Made by a program: the position numbers and the translations under genes
Shown here: one piece after another, positions 11,108-24,410 of the stretch
Layout: every line of letters starts with the position of its first letter
Position numbering within the stretch: the stretch's first letter is position 1
The notes under the pieces: model-generated
Told to the model about the DNA's origin: nothing
Databases searched by the model: none
What the model saw: the letters and a program-made list of their open reading frames with translations, nothing else
DNA from: Dirofilaria immitis
Lineage: Eukaryota > Nematoda > Chromadorea > Rhabditida > Onchocercidae
Length of the DNA stretch: 64,000 nucleotides
Assembly (NCBI GenBank): GCA_024305405.1
Contig: JAKNDB010000079.1
Location: 2,594,501 to 2,658,500, forward strand
Direction: 5' to 3'

Positions 11108-11730
11108 CGGAGATTATTCATTTGCGAATGATTTGATAATATCGGGAGAGCACTTGAATTTCTAATCTTTTATCGATTAAACTCGAATTAAATCAATTAT
11201 TTTCAAGTTTTTAATCATTTATTGCGTATCTGTCTAATATTGATGCATAATACCGATACAATTTTCGTCGATTAGATCTTATGCAAACCATTTGAAAAAT
11301 AACTAAAAACAGTAGGCAACAAATCGTTCTGGTTAATGAGTATTTGATAGGTTGCCACTGAAATACTGTATTTGAATAATTTTCTTGTTGAAAAGTATGA
11401 AATCTCATAAATAAGACATGAGGCAAAGTATGGCACGATTTAGATTTTAATCTTTTCTCTGGTTATCTTGTATTTTTTCCTATATAAACAGCATTGTATT
11501 TTACTTTGTTCATACATCTCTGTGTACGATAGTGCAAAATATATGTTAGAAAATATAATGACTATAAAAATGAAACTGAAATGATTTTTAAACGATTTAT
11601 TTGCTTACTACATTGGATACAATGTACCTGCTTGTATGTTACATAGCATATAATACATAATACTGCAAAATTTCTAACGTCGCTTCAAGTGGTAAAAATT
11701 TACTAACTAATGTAAAATTTTATTGAGTTC
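11108..11730. other. XPA-PMS2 spacer
   Basis: 623 bases containing the XPA 3' UTR and the PMS2 5' region. No gene is seen on either strand. TTTATTGAG immediately before the PMS2 start region could act as a splice acceptor, cis or trans, but is not a strong one. Confidence 0.5.
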
Positions 11731-14700
11731 ATGCAATTTTGGACTATGGGAAATGTCGATCGACAGGTGATTCATGCGGAAATTCACTCTATCCCAGCTG
11801 ATGTGCGTCGAAAGATTTGTACGGGTCAGGTTGTTATCACGTTAACAAGTGCATGTAAAGAACTAATCGATAACTCTTTGGATGCTGAAAGCAAAACTAT
11901 CGGTTTGTTTATAGCTATTAATAATAAATCAGGAAGCTAATTTTTTCTTGAACGTATGATTTTCTATGTTATTAATTTTAATTCAGTATTGAAGGGAAAC
12001 TCTAATCAAATATGACTAGCAGACTCAGCATGTTAATTGTCGCTTGATAAGTGCTGATATATTTGAATTTCAAATTAAGTCATATTTCATTTTAGTATGT
12101 TACGCTATACTAGTTATAGTGACGACTGGAACATTCAGTTTTGAAAATCATAAATGTCGGGACATAGCAAAAGCTAAAATTTCTGTAAGTATATGAAATG
12201 ATTACCTGGAACATTATTGTAGAGATACGGGTCAAGAAAATGGGATTTGAAAAATTAGAAGTGATTGATGATGGTATTGGAATTCACTCGACAAATTTCG
12301 ACGTTTTATGTAATTTTTTAATTCAAAATTGAGCCGGTTTCTACGTAACACTAAAAAATTAAGCGATTGGAAAACACATAACTTATCATCAATCAGAATA
12401 TGACAAACAATTATAGAAACGATGTAAATGGACATTCCTAACGGAAATTAATGTTGTTTCAATCTGCCAAAGTTTGAGAGTAATTTAAATTTTACATCAC
12501 ATGTGTTAATTCTTGTTCCTGACTTTTAAGGTAAACCTCATTCGACATCAAAGCTTACTAATTTCTCAGATTTTAATCAGTTAACCACACTTGGATTCCG
12601 CGGTGAAGCTTTAAGTTCATTATGCGCCGTAAGGTTATTCTTTATCTTTATAAAAATAGTTTAGCTGAATAATGAACAATGCATTATTGAAGGCTCAATC
12701 CCCAACCTAACAAAACTTATTAGATTTTTTTTTATTTTGTTCTATGTTTAGAATTAGTCATGATTGGTTTCCTATATTCAAATTTTCCTCTATTTGTTTA
12801 ATTTTTCACTGATCGTCTACTTTTTTTCAACAAATGGGCCATTCAATAACTTGTTTAGTATCAATTAATTTATAGGAAGCTTCAAGATTTTATTTCATAT
12901 GAAAAATTTAGTTCTTATTTCAGTTCTGTATCTATCATAACTAGGCATGCAGATGAAACTGTAGCTACAAAACTACAATTTGATCACAATGGATCTATAA
13001 TATCACGTGAAAAATGTGCAAGACCTGTAAGCTTCAGTACATAAAAAGTACTTTTATGCAGATTCCTCGTGTTATTTTTGCAAGAAATATGAAATAATAC
13101 AGGTCCCTTCTCGAAAAAAATTATCCCTATATGTGATTAATTCGATTATTTATTGCAAAAATAGCATTTTAAAAAAGAGAAAAATTTTCTATTTTTCTAA
13201 AATTTCTGGAAAATACTTTTCGCAATTTTTCTAGGTTGGTACCACAACATCAATCAGTAATTTATTTGAAACATTACCGGTCAGAAGAAAAGAATTTGAA
13301 CGAACTATAAAAAGGCTTTTACTAAACTTCTAAATGTAGTGCAGTCATTTGCTTTATCCCGGACAGATGTACGATTTGTTGTAAATAGCTTAATGGATGG
13401 GTATGTACACAGCTTTGGAATAATGACTGAATTGCTGTTTTATGTAATTTTAGGCTAACATTTTAAATATCACTTTTTAATGTTAACCTTATTTATATCA
13501 AATATTGCAATTGGAAGGTAATAATATTTCAAAAATGTAAGTAGATAATTTTTAAATAATTAGGCGATTAAATCAGAAAATAATAGTGTATTATCATATC
13601 CTTCACAAAAAAGTGTTGCAGTAAACAACACCAAGCATTAATGACACCAGGTGGTGGTGCACCTATTAAAGATGTTATTGTGAATCTTTTGGTGCACGTT
13701 TTGAAAAAGGTACAATTTTGGACATTGTTCAGCAAGAACCAGATGAATCCATATGTTCTTTTTATGGGATATCCGATCATTCGAAATTCGATGACATTAG
13801 GTAAGTTGCAATATGTTGCTTCATTTTTAATGATATAACTTTCCTATTTAATCGTATGAAATTTGAAATCGTTATTACTATTATAGTATGCAGCGTAAAG
13901 TGAATAAGGCTGCATCAAGTTCACTTATCTGTGTATTTTACACACAGTTCTTAATCTCCATTGTACAGGCATAATATATTTGTTCGTCACTGTTAGATTT
14001 CAAGATTCTTTCATGAAGAAAAAATTATGGAAAAATTTGATTATTATTTAGAATTACTGGTTACATAAGTTCTTGTATACATGGACAGGGAAGAAGTATT
14101 GCCGATCGACAGTTTATTTATTTCAATAAAAGATCGGTTGATTATGCAAAAGTTAGTTCAGCATTATATTTATTTCATTTTCATTTTCTTCAACAGGCTT
14201 ATTATTCTATTGAGGGAACGTTCCGGAAGAATTTTGAAATTCTTATAGCTTTGTCGAATAGCGAATGAAGTATATCAGCAGTACAATCGAGGACAATATT
14301 GTATGCTTATTCTCTTTATTGATGTCCCTCCTGGTACGTTTTTTCTCCATGATATCTACGTGATTAGTCTTAATATTTTTCGCAAATAAGGATGTTAAGA
14401 TTAGTTTTTCTAGAGCGGCACGAGAAATACATTTCAAAAAGATATCGTAATGCACATTTTTGATTTCCTTGAGATTATTCATGTTTATGTGACTATTTTT
14501 TATACTTATAATTAAAAAATTCGGTCTAAATTAATAAGCTTTGTTTTAAAAGTTTTAATTGACATGCTTGGTTTTTGTTTCCAACACGTATTAGTATGAT
14601 AGCCTTAAAATTTCTGGAAATATGCCTCCATTCATCCCTTTATAATTAGCAGGTGCTATTGTCAGACATCTGATGTGAGTTTTGCGATTGATTGCCCATT

Positions 14701-17700
14701 GTCCGCAAGAATGGTTTTAAAAGAAATAAGTTTTTATTCCTAGAAAGTATTGATGTAAACGTATCACCTGACAAACGTTCAGTATTTTTGAACGTGAGAA
14801 AGAATTGTTCGCCTTGTTACGCGCTTCGTTACTAGCGACTTTCGCTCCACATCTTGGACATGTTGATACTTCAAATCAATCCATTACCACTAACGATCTG
14901 TCACATTTAGGTTTATTTTTTCATTTTTTTTCGCTTTAATATTAAATATATTTCTTTCAGTTTTAATTTTGTTCCTATTTGAAGATCATCATTTACAATT
15001 ATTGGAAAGCTCTTATTTTAGAAGTATCTATACCGAAGCATAACAGAAACCAAGCGTTCCAAGCAATCCTGAAAACGACCTTTCTGCTATTGCTCAATTT
15101 AATCACTAAATTCACTAAATATGTCTTGTGAAATTCAGATTTCATTTTAGAATCTACGGATGATTCTTTTATCCATTTAACTCAGCCAAATGATAGCGAC
15201 AATTCGTTTGATATATCTGCACAAGGTTTCCAGTCATCTTTCGAATCGACAGATATTAGTCAATCGACAACTATCACTTTTGCTAGGGACAAATCACGCG
15301 GACCGAGCGTAAATCTCATGAATATGGAAAGTAAGTTCCAAATTTCTATAGACTGTTCAGAACTGATTAAAAATACGAGATATTACGATTCAAGACATTC
15401 AGTCGTATATCTTACTCTTTACTATATAATTGCGTTTCTTGCAATGGGTTTTTTTATAGCTACAGTAACACTGAATACTTCCTAGAAATGAAGCAACTAT
15501 CATGGTAAATAGAATTTAGGATTACTATGTCAAAGAATTTTTCGGATCGTTAAAAAAATTTTCGTTTTTTCAATTTCATCGAGTTTTCGGAAGAATAATT
15601 CGAAAATGATACATTTATAATATTAAATAAATTGAGCTCTTGAATTTTTCAGAAACTACAGAAAAAACCAGAAAAAGACATGCTTCGAATAATTGTCCTG
15701 AAAAATCGACTTCTATTCAAAAACGGCCTGCACCAAATTTATTTGAAAAATATGCTTTCAAAGTGATACCTCATAATACCAAGGAAGTTACGACTGAAAA
15801 ATCTATCATTAGTGAAGCATCATTATCTTCGATAATAGATGAAAGAGAAAAATTGATTTCAGGTATGTATGTTAACTCAATTCGCATTTATCGATTCATC
15901 CGTCCTTGTTATTGTTCTTGTAATGGAATGTCTTACGATATTTTAGGAAATATTTAGATTTTTTAACTGAAGTATCTAACCCATACTGACTTTTAATATA
16001 TATTTTTTCAATTAGATATTTTTATTTAAATAACATAATGAGAGACAAAAGAAGGGGAAAAGGAATTTCATTTGGATCCTTCTGTAGCAATATCGCATGT
16101 TTTACTTTCAGAGGGTATTATTAAAAATTTTAGAGAAACTTCATTACGAACTCTGATGGCAGGTGCATCAAAAGATGAAAACAATGTATTAGTGTCTCAG
16201 GAAGATGCCAATTTTCCAGATGTCAGCGATGATGACGATGATGATGATAATGATAATGAAGTAATGGTTGCAGATGTAAAAGATGATCATGTAATTTATT
16301 CTTCATTTTCATTTAAGTCTTCCAACATTCTTTTTAAAGAATTATTTTTGGAATTGGTTTTTGCTTTTGCTTACAATCATTTATTAGCACCGATAATTCT
16401 TTGTTTACTGACTCATAAGAAAAAGATAGTTTAAGATGGGGTCTTATTTTTATATTCTAAGATATCTAACTTGTATTTCTCAGTCATGAAAAGAATGCTT
16501 TACTTTTTTAGTGGCTCACTATTCGCTGTGTCAGATACAATATTCAGTAAAAGATTCATTATTGAAGTGTACTGTATAAAAGCTTAATAAGATTCTATTT
16601 AAAGAATTGCAAAATTTCTCTGAAAGCAGAGGGTAATTGTGACACTACGCATCGTACACAACAGACAATATCATTCTCAATGTCTGATCTCAAGAAGCGT
16701 ATGAATGAAGTAATTATTTTTACTTTTTTTATTAGAGGATATTTTTGCATTAGTTTTTGACTTGTTTTTTTTTCGTTTTGTCGCTTCAAAAGAATTTGTA
16801 TCATAGCTGCATCTCGAAGCGCCGAAAATTGTGTCGAATGTTTGCAGCGGTAATGAAAGAATTATAGAATCACATGCAGAATTTCATATTGATAGCCCAG
16901 AAATAGCAGAAAGTGAACTAGCGGCTTATATTTCGTTAGTTTTAATTTTTAATCATTTACAAATACCAGCGAGAGTTAAAAGGTTCTTCTTGTATTTGAT
17001 TTAATAAGTTAAGGAGTGATCGTGAATTTTTATTAGGAAAAAGATTTTGAATCTATGGAAATATTGGGACAGTTCAATAAAGGTTTCATTATTGTGCGGC
17101 TGAATAACGATCTATTCATCGTTGACCAACATGCTAGCGACGAGAAGTATAATTTTGAACTACTCCAAAGAAAGGCACGAATACAAACGCAACGCTTAAT
17201 CAGGTAATTGTTAAAATTTACTTCAATTTTTGAACAATTTGGGTATGACTAATTTGTCTGAAATAATTTTAAAACAACCTTCCTAATGAAAATCTTTATT
17301 AGTAGCGCTTCCTTTGCTTTACCATACACCATCCACATAACATCATAAAAGTTTTTAAATATATTTTCGAGAATATTTATCTCACCCAAGCACATTTTTA
17401 TTTTCCTTTAGTTAATTCTATGATTTGAATTATTGAATTAAACTCTAGCCCACGTGTTTTGGATCTTGGAGTAGTAAAGGAAGCAATACTACGCGATAAT
17501 GTTGATATATTCAATTACAACGGATTCGAATTTCAATTCGATGATGATGGTTTAGTTGTTAATTATTCAGTGTAACTGTTTTGACTTATTAATCCTTATC
17601 GAGTTACCGAAATTTTCTCACTGCTTTTAAATTTGAGCGTTCTTATTTCAAATTCAAATTTAAATTTATCTGCATATTTTTTTAATTTTAATTCTCACAG

Positions 17701-19366
17701 TTATAGTTTTTCCTAATCACGTTATCGATTTGGTGATTCTTTGACACCTTCTAGCAACTTTCTCGAATTAATTTTACAGAACTTGTTGGTAAGCGTGCAT
17801 TACTGACTGCAGTACCAGTTTTACAAAGTTGGCAATTTAGTATATCAGGTGTGAAATTTCAAATGTGACTCTATTTTTTTCTTCTAAACTATAGATCTGA
17901 TTCTTATTTTATCTAATCGTACAAATAGGATCAAGAAGAGAAAAGATTTCTGATTAATTTTTATATTACCACTTTTCATATTTTTTCGTTTACTTTTCAT
18001 ATTTTTTCGTTGTCCTAACTATGTCATCATTTTTTGTTATAATTAATTTTATATTATAACTTTTGACATCATATATATACGCACAATGACAAAAAAATGT
18101 GAAATGTATCGCAAGATTTGAGACATGCCATTACTAAACATTGATGCGATTCATAAGGCATATACTGACATGAAAACATAAGAGTTTTCTAAATTATAAA
18201 ACAGAAATTTTTGGTATAAAAAAATTAAACATTTACTATCTCCTTAAATATCTTTGTGACATACATCTTTTCATTTATTCAGTTATAATTTCTTGAAAGT
18301 GATTTTAAGATATTGACGAGATGCTTTCGGTATTATGCGATTTCCCGGGAATGATGTATCGACCAGCAAAACTGCGAAAACTTTTTGCTTCACGAGCTTG
18401 TCGTAAATCAGTAATGATTGGTAGTTCGCTTACAATGGCACGAATGGAGAAGATATGTTGCTTTCTTGATTCGCTTTGTACATTTAGATATTAAAATTGA
18501 GCGCTTCCGCAATCATAATTCAGCTGACATTTTTTCAATATTTCTTAAATATGTTCTGCATCGATCTTATTTGTTGCTATGCCAAACTTAAACTTAAGTA
18601 ACAGTAGATTTTTTAACGTCCTTCACATAACACCCATTGAAGTATCGTTATCTCATTCTCCTTGATACACTCATTTATTTATTATTTAATTGATAATAAT
18701 ATCTTAAACTCGCTAGATCTTTAAAATATTTGTTTTCAGCTGGACTTTTACCTTTTTCACGCTTCATTTTTTTTTAGATTGTTCGTCATCTTGGAACACT
18801 TGATCATCCTTGGGTAAGTTTCATATTGTGAAACGTTGTACTTTTGTGCTTTTTAAAAGAGATACTAGTATAGTAGCTGATAAGCAATTGCTTTGAACGA
18901 TTACTTAGGTTGTAAATTTGAATGAATTTGAAAATGTGCATATTTTGGCAAAATTTTCGAATGGCTGCAAATTTTAAATCGTTAGGTTATACCTGTATTC
19001 GTAACCATTATTAATTTATTCAAGATCTAAAGGATGCCATGAACATTTTAGCCAGTAAGTAGATTACTAAATTGAGATCTGTTTTAAAAAAATTAACATA
19101 TGATACATCTGGAATATACAGGAAACCAAATACAGCGGAAGTATTGGAGCATTTAATGCATTTTAGTGCCGAAATTTGAGTATATGTTAATGAGTTGAAG
19201 TCTGATATTTTACATCCAAAATTGTTTCAAAATTAAAAATAAAAATTGTTTTGTTGCGCACAGAGTGATTTTATTTTTAGTAATTTTTATAATATTTCAG
19301 AATTGTCCTCATGGACGACCAACACTTCGGCATCTTTGTGCACTAGGATCTAAAACATTTGGCTAA
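11731..19366 (+). CDS. pms-2: PMS2 / MutL-alpha mismatch-repair endonuclease subunit
   Basis: Twenty exons: 11731-11902, 12223-12309, 12531-12633, 12924-13026, 13235-13400, 13564-13800, 14052-14151, 14249-14333, 14744-14910, 15151-15330, 15653-15862, 16043-16290, 16605-16709, 16807-16934, 17037-17203, 17449-17549, 17780-17848, 18310-18452, 18778-18813, 19301-19366. About 892 residues (human 862). The GHKL ATPase shows [29 protein letters not shown] and [17 protein letters not shown] Ser/Asp-rich linker spans exons 10-12. The C-terminal nuclease has [23 protein letters not shown], the metal site [12 protein letters not shown] (DQHA..E....E), [13 protein letters not shown] and [12 protein letters not shown], so the endonuclease residues are intact. 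Six one-base gaps (listed in Part 2) break the frame. Intron 18 begins with AT rather than GT. PMS2 pairs with MLH1 in the nucleus. The Met at 11746 is an alternative start. Confidence 0.95.
18453..18777 (+). other. PMS2 intron 18 with a non-GT 5' end
   Basis: The exon-intron border reads GAGAAG|ATATGTTG and the 3' border is TTTTTTAG|ATTGTTCG. Flanking protein sequence (MARMEK then [12 protein letters not shown]) and phase 0 on both sides fix the junction. There is no GT at the border; the nearest GT, four bases on, gives a stop after joining. The sequence is not the U12 ATATCC signal. Confidence 0.75.
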
Positions 19367-21429
19367 GGCTCATTTGAAACTGTATCAATGATATAAAGTT
19401 GAGGTATAAAAGTGAAATTTTATTGAAAATTTCCATTTTTGTTGCTATATAGTTCTTTTTATTATTAAATGTTGTTTCAAAGATGGAAATTTCAAAAACC
19501 CAGTTATTATGAAATTCCATATTTGTAAATTACAAATGAGAAGTCTCTACTTTAAATACTCAGGAAATACGTAAAATAATGTTGCATAAATGCATGCCAT
19601 TATTATTTCTGCATCGATGACTACCTACAATATTCATAATTCATGATTTCTCATTATCGGATTAATTCATTATTTTCGATTATGTAAGTCTTTTGAATAT
19701 GCAGAAAGCGAAAAATGGAAGTAATTTTGTTCATCATTTTGCTCATCTATTTTGGTATTATTTTGATAATATCATATTTTGATAATATATGTATATATAT
19801 ATATCGAATACATCGAGAGAATTACCAGAGATGTAAAAGAAGGGAAACAAATTAACTATAGAATCAATAACACGTAAAAATTATTTGTGAGCGATAGATC
19901 TCATACCTGCATTCATATGAAACATTTCCAATTAGTTTGTCGTTCTAATATTGCGGGAACAGTAAGATCATTGGAATTATTGAAGAGTTGAAGAGGAGTA
20001 AAACTTATATTGTACAAGTTTCTTTTTGAATTTAATGACTAACAGAAAAACAATCACGCTGAAATATTAACGTCATTTTTTCCCAAATATTATTGGGATA
20101 TTAGAGAAGCTTGATCAGTAATCAAAAGATTCGAGGAAGTTTTATTTGATCAAGGGTGATGATCGAGAAACTTACGAGAAAGCCTGTATATGAGATAAAG
20201 TTGCTCAAAAATAAATCAGAATAACTTAAAATTGTTTTGGTTACATTTGATTTGGTTATATTAATTATAAATGGTATCACTGATTTAATGGTATCTTTAT
20301 CAATTAAATAATAAAGTTTTGAAGGAGAAATACGTTCCTGCTTATTTACAACTGCTTATTAAAATTTATTTGCAATAAACAATCATTTCATTAAAATGAA
20401 ATAAATTTGTTTTGAGAGAGGAAAAATTTGCTTTCTCAACTTATCGAGAATGCGTTCAGACAATCCGAATTCTCATGCTCTTTCGCATTCATTTGCTCAC
20501 GTTCACGTGAACTAACTGCAAGAAATTTATTGCAAAAAAATTTTTTAATATTAATCAATCATCCAACTGTTTTGTTCACTTTGCTAAATTATTAAAAGTT
20601 TGGATAATTATTTAGACAAGATACGAAGAAATAATGATAAAAGATAAATTTATAAATTTGGCAAGTTCTCGTAGGTTTTTCTATTTTTGAAGAAAACAAA
20701 ACTTTGGACAAAGGAGCAGAAATTGGTTAAATGAATCTGAGTGATGCAATATTTTTTTAAAAGTTTTCTTAAGAAAATTCTATTTTCAACTAATAAATTA
20801 AATTTTGAATTGAGAATTGAAAATCAGTAAAGCAAACGAGTATTATATGCTACTTTTTTTTTTGAAACTATTTAATAAAATTGCCCTTTCTTTTTCATAT
20901 CATTAAACGGTAATAAAAAATAAATTACATTTTTATTATCTTTCCCGACTTTCAATTCAAAATTAAATTTTCAATTTTGGCAAGAGTTTCGCCCAACCAT
21001 ATGTTTATTTTTTTCATTGTTATTTTCATTTTATTAAATACATGCTTAATTTGTTATTTATATGAAATAAATTTGTAAAAATTTTATTCGAGATAAGTCA
21101 AAATAATGTCATAAAAATACCAGATGTCAGCTGAAAATGTTACTTACCAACAAAAGACACCTGCTCATCACATTTCCGGCATTTCATTTAAGTGAGAAAG
21201 ACTGAGCGATTGATTGTTTTAAATCATTCTTCAATCATTCCCTATCAGCAATTAGTTCATATTGCAAATTTATATTTTTATTTTTGCTATTTTTAATTGA
21301 TATAAATTTTAAGATTTCATTTTATTTTAATTTAAGCTAGGAATCAATTTATGCTAAAATCTCTGAATTACGTTTTAATTTATAAAGAAAGAAAAACTTT
21401 ATTATAAAATCTCTACTTGTGATATATCT

Positions 21430-21491
21430 TTACTTATTATTATTATCATTAGTATTGCTATTCTTATCAATATTATTATTATTACTGTTAC

Positions 21492-21559
<68 letters not shown>

Positions 21560-21587
21560 TTATCAATGTTATTATTATTACTATTAC

Positions 21588-21632
<45 letters not shown>

Positions 21633-21672
21633 CAATATTATTATTATTATTGTTATTATTATTATTACTGTC
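21430..21672. repeat. ATT trinucleotide microsatellite, interrupted
   Basis: About 240 bases of TTA/ATT units with scattered ACT, CTT and ATC interruptions. It creates spurious poly-Ile and poly-Leu frames on the two strands. Confidence 0.97.
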
Positions 21673-22121
21673 ATTAATTGTCCTAAACTTTCTCAGATTT
21701 TTTAAATAGATGTTTTCTTTTTTTAAAATTTGAATAGGAAATTCAATAATTTCTTTTAGAAAAAATTTTTAATAAAATGTTTAATAAATTTTTAAGATTT
21801 TTTTATTCTCAAATTTTAATTTTAATATTTTAATATCAATAAATTTTTAAAATTTTCTTATTAATTAATCTAATAAGCGAGCGAATTTTTTGATAAGAAA
21901 ATGCATTAATTCCTATTATTAATGAATACGGTAAGAATGTACAGGTAAAGTTTAGGTAGGATGAAATATAATTGAAGACTCATATGAACAAAGAGAAATA
22001 TTCAAATTACCATCTTAATCAGGCATGCGATAGTATTCATTATGATGGATTTATTTTATTCATTCTTAAAGTAACAAGAATTTTCTAGTTTATTGTTACT
22101 ATATCATCAATCAATTAATCA

Positions 22122-22181
22122 ATCATCTATCACTTCTAATCATCTATCACTTCTAATCATCTATCACTTCTAATCATCTAT
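22122..22181. repeat. 17-bp tandem repeat, about 3.5 copies
   Basis: Unit ATCATCTATCACTTCTA repeats without change three times, then a partial copy. Confidence 0.9.
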
Positions 22182-22700
22182 AAAGCATTCATCTTCAATA
22201 ATTTCATCCTATTCTCGTATTATTTGATTATTTACGCGTACTTTAAGTTAATATAAGCAAAAGGCATTTATTTATATTATGAAATATGCAATATAAATAT
22301 ATGACCTGTGTCATTCTTAATGATAATTGAAACAAATTTGCAGATAATCACTGTAGTCAAACATAATAGATGCAATGAAATTTGATAAAAAAAAAAAAAT
22401 TCGTCTCTAAAATATGATAATAATATTCTCGAGAAAGACACCCATTGAAGGAATGCAATGTCATTTTTCTTGTTGGCATTCATTATTTGATGAATGCAAT
22501 CGATTGATTATTTGTTTCATTATTTTTCATTCGATTTACATCAAAAATAATTTGAAATTATTTGGAAAATTTTTAATTAAATTATTTGTCAAAAATAATA
22601 AATGTCAAATTGAAATTAAATATTCAATAATTTATCGAAAATTTAATTTCTTTGATATGAAAATAAAGGTAGGAAAAAATAATTTTTATATTATCTGTGT

Positions 22701-22703
<3 letters not shown>

Positions 22704-22763
<60 letters not shown>
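22704..22763. repeat. TG dinucleotide microsatellite
   Basis: Close to 30 uninterrupted TG units ending TGTCTGTG. Frames through it read Cys-Val or, on the other strand, Thr-His and are not genes. Confidence 0.97.
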
Positions 22764-22764
<1 letters not shown>

Positions 22765-23253
22765 TGTGTAATCACTAAAATCAAATAAGGATGAAACTTT
22801 TCCCATTCCAATATTTATGATAATTGAAACAGTTATCCATCAAGATTTCCATATCTGTAGATTACTGTAATTGATTAATCTAAAATATAATGAGTAAGGA
22901 AATCCTAAATCAAGAAACATGAAATATTAAATTTAGAAACCTGAATTTCTTCTATTCTTTTCATAATATTCAATTTTATAAAATATATGCAAGTAATATG
23001 ATCGTCAGCGTTTCTTTGTCTGATCGTATTACGAATGACGTTGACCTGAATCCCATATTGTCCACTAATTTGACATTTATCTATCCGGCATTTGTAGTAA
23101 CAAATGGTGATACATCCGTCGACATATGTATTTGATATTTTATGTTGAGCAAAAAGGTCGTATCATTTTTTCAAATTTACCTCTCATTATCTTGGATCAA
23201 TACGAAAATAATAATAATGATCATGATTGATCACTATGATTATGATTTTGATG

Positions 23254-23322
23254 ATCATCATAATGACGAGTATGATGATCATAACGACGAGTATGATGAT
23301 CATAATGACGAGTATGATGATG
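23254..23322. repeat. 21-bp tandem repeat, three copies
   Basis: Unit GATCATAATGACGAGTATGA with small changes; part of a wider GATGAT/CATCAT-rich patch at 23205-23395. Confidence 0.85.
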
Positions 23323-23784
23323 TTATGATTGTAACTGTGACGAATAATCTTATGATTGTAATAGCAGCGGTAATTATAACATGATGACGATCATGATTAT
23401 GATTATGACATATCAGATAATATTATCGCAATTCACGCTATAGCTATTGCTATAATTATTTCATTCATACTTTCTTTTTTTCCATTTCTGATTTTCACAT
23501 GCTTTTCCAATTGTTATTTTTGAAATCATATATTAATTTTTCCCCGAAAATTCTTAAAATTGCTAAAATTTTATCGATTCATTTTACAATTTTTTTCTGC
23601 ATATCTTATCGAGAATATTGCTAATAAATGGATTAAATGAAATGATTGAAATCTGATTTATGACTATAAGGCAGCTTTTTTTTCCCTTACTATCGTCATC
23701 GAGACTCTTATTTTTGATTCTTTGAAGAATTGATTAATTAATATATATATATATATATACGTATTCAAATCTCTCTATTTACTA

Positions 23785-24410
23785 TTATGAAATTATCTTA
23801 GCCTTTAATATTTGCTTCTCTTTCATGGCACTTTTACTTATGAAATTATCTTAGCCTTTAATATTTGCTTCTCTTTCATGGCACTTTTACTTATGAAATT
23901 ATCTTAGCCTTTAATATTTGCTTCTCTTTCATGGCACTTTTACTTATGAAATTATCTTAGCCTTTAATATTTGCTTCTCTTTCATGGCACTTTTACTTAT
24001 GAAATTATCTTAGCCTTTAATATTTGCTTCTCTTTCATGGTACTTTTACTTATGAAATTATCTTAGCCTTTAATATTTGCTTCTCTTTCATGGTACTTTT
24101 ACTTATGAAATTATCTTAGCCTTTAATATTTGCTTCTTTCATGGTACTTTTACTTATGAAATTATCTTAGCCTTTAATATTTGCTTCTCTTCATGGCACT
24201 TTTACTTATGAAATTATCTTAGCCTTTAATATTTGCTTCTCTTTCATGGCACTTTACTTATGAAATTATCTTAGCCTTTAATATTTGCTTCTCTTTCATG
24301 GTACTTTTACTTATGAAATTATCTTAGCCTTTAATATTTACTTCTTTTCATGGCACTTTACTATGAAATTATCTTAGCCTTTAATATTTGCTTCTCTTTC
24401 ATGGTACTCT
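23785..24410. repeat. 53-bp minisatellite, about 12 copies
   Basis: Head-to-tail copies of a 53-base unit containing TATGAAATTATCTTAGCCTT, TAATATTTGCTTCTCTTTCA and TGGCACTTTTACT. The first copies are identical with exact 53-base spacing; later copies differ by one or two bases (GGCAC/GGTAC) or lack one to three bases. Such uniformity suggests recent expansion. Nothing coding runs through it. Confidence 0.97.

Noticed and set aside
8474..19366. XPA and PMS2 as pseudogenes
   Set aside because: All breaks are single-base shortfalls in runs, catalytic and zinc-binding residues are intact, and phases agree at almost every junction.
21402..21709. Long poly-Ile and poly-Leu frames on both strands
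   Set aside because: They are translations of the ATT microsatellite, not genes.
22624..22806. Thr-His and Cys-Val repeat frames
   Set aside because: Translations of the TG microsatellite.
23785..24410. Regularly spaced repeats that could suggest a CRISPR array
   Set aside because: The 53-base units are contiguous with no variable spacers and the genome is eukaryotic.
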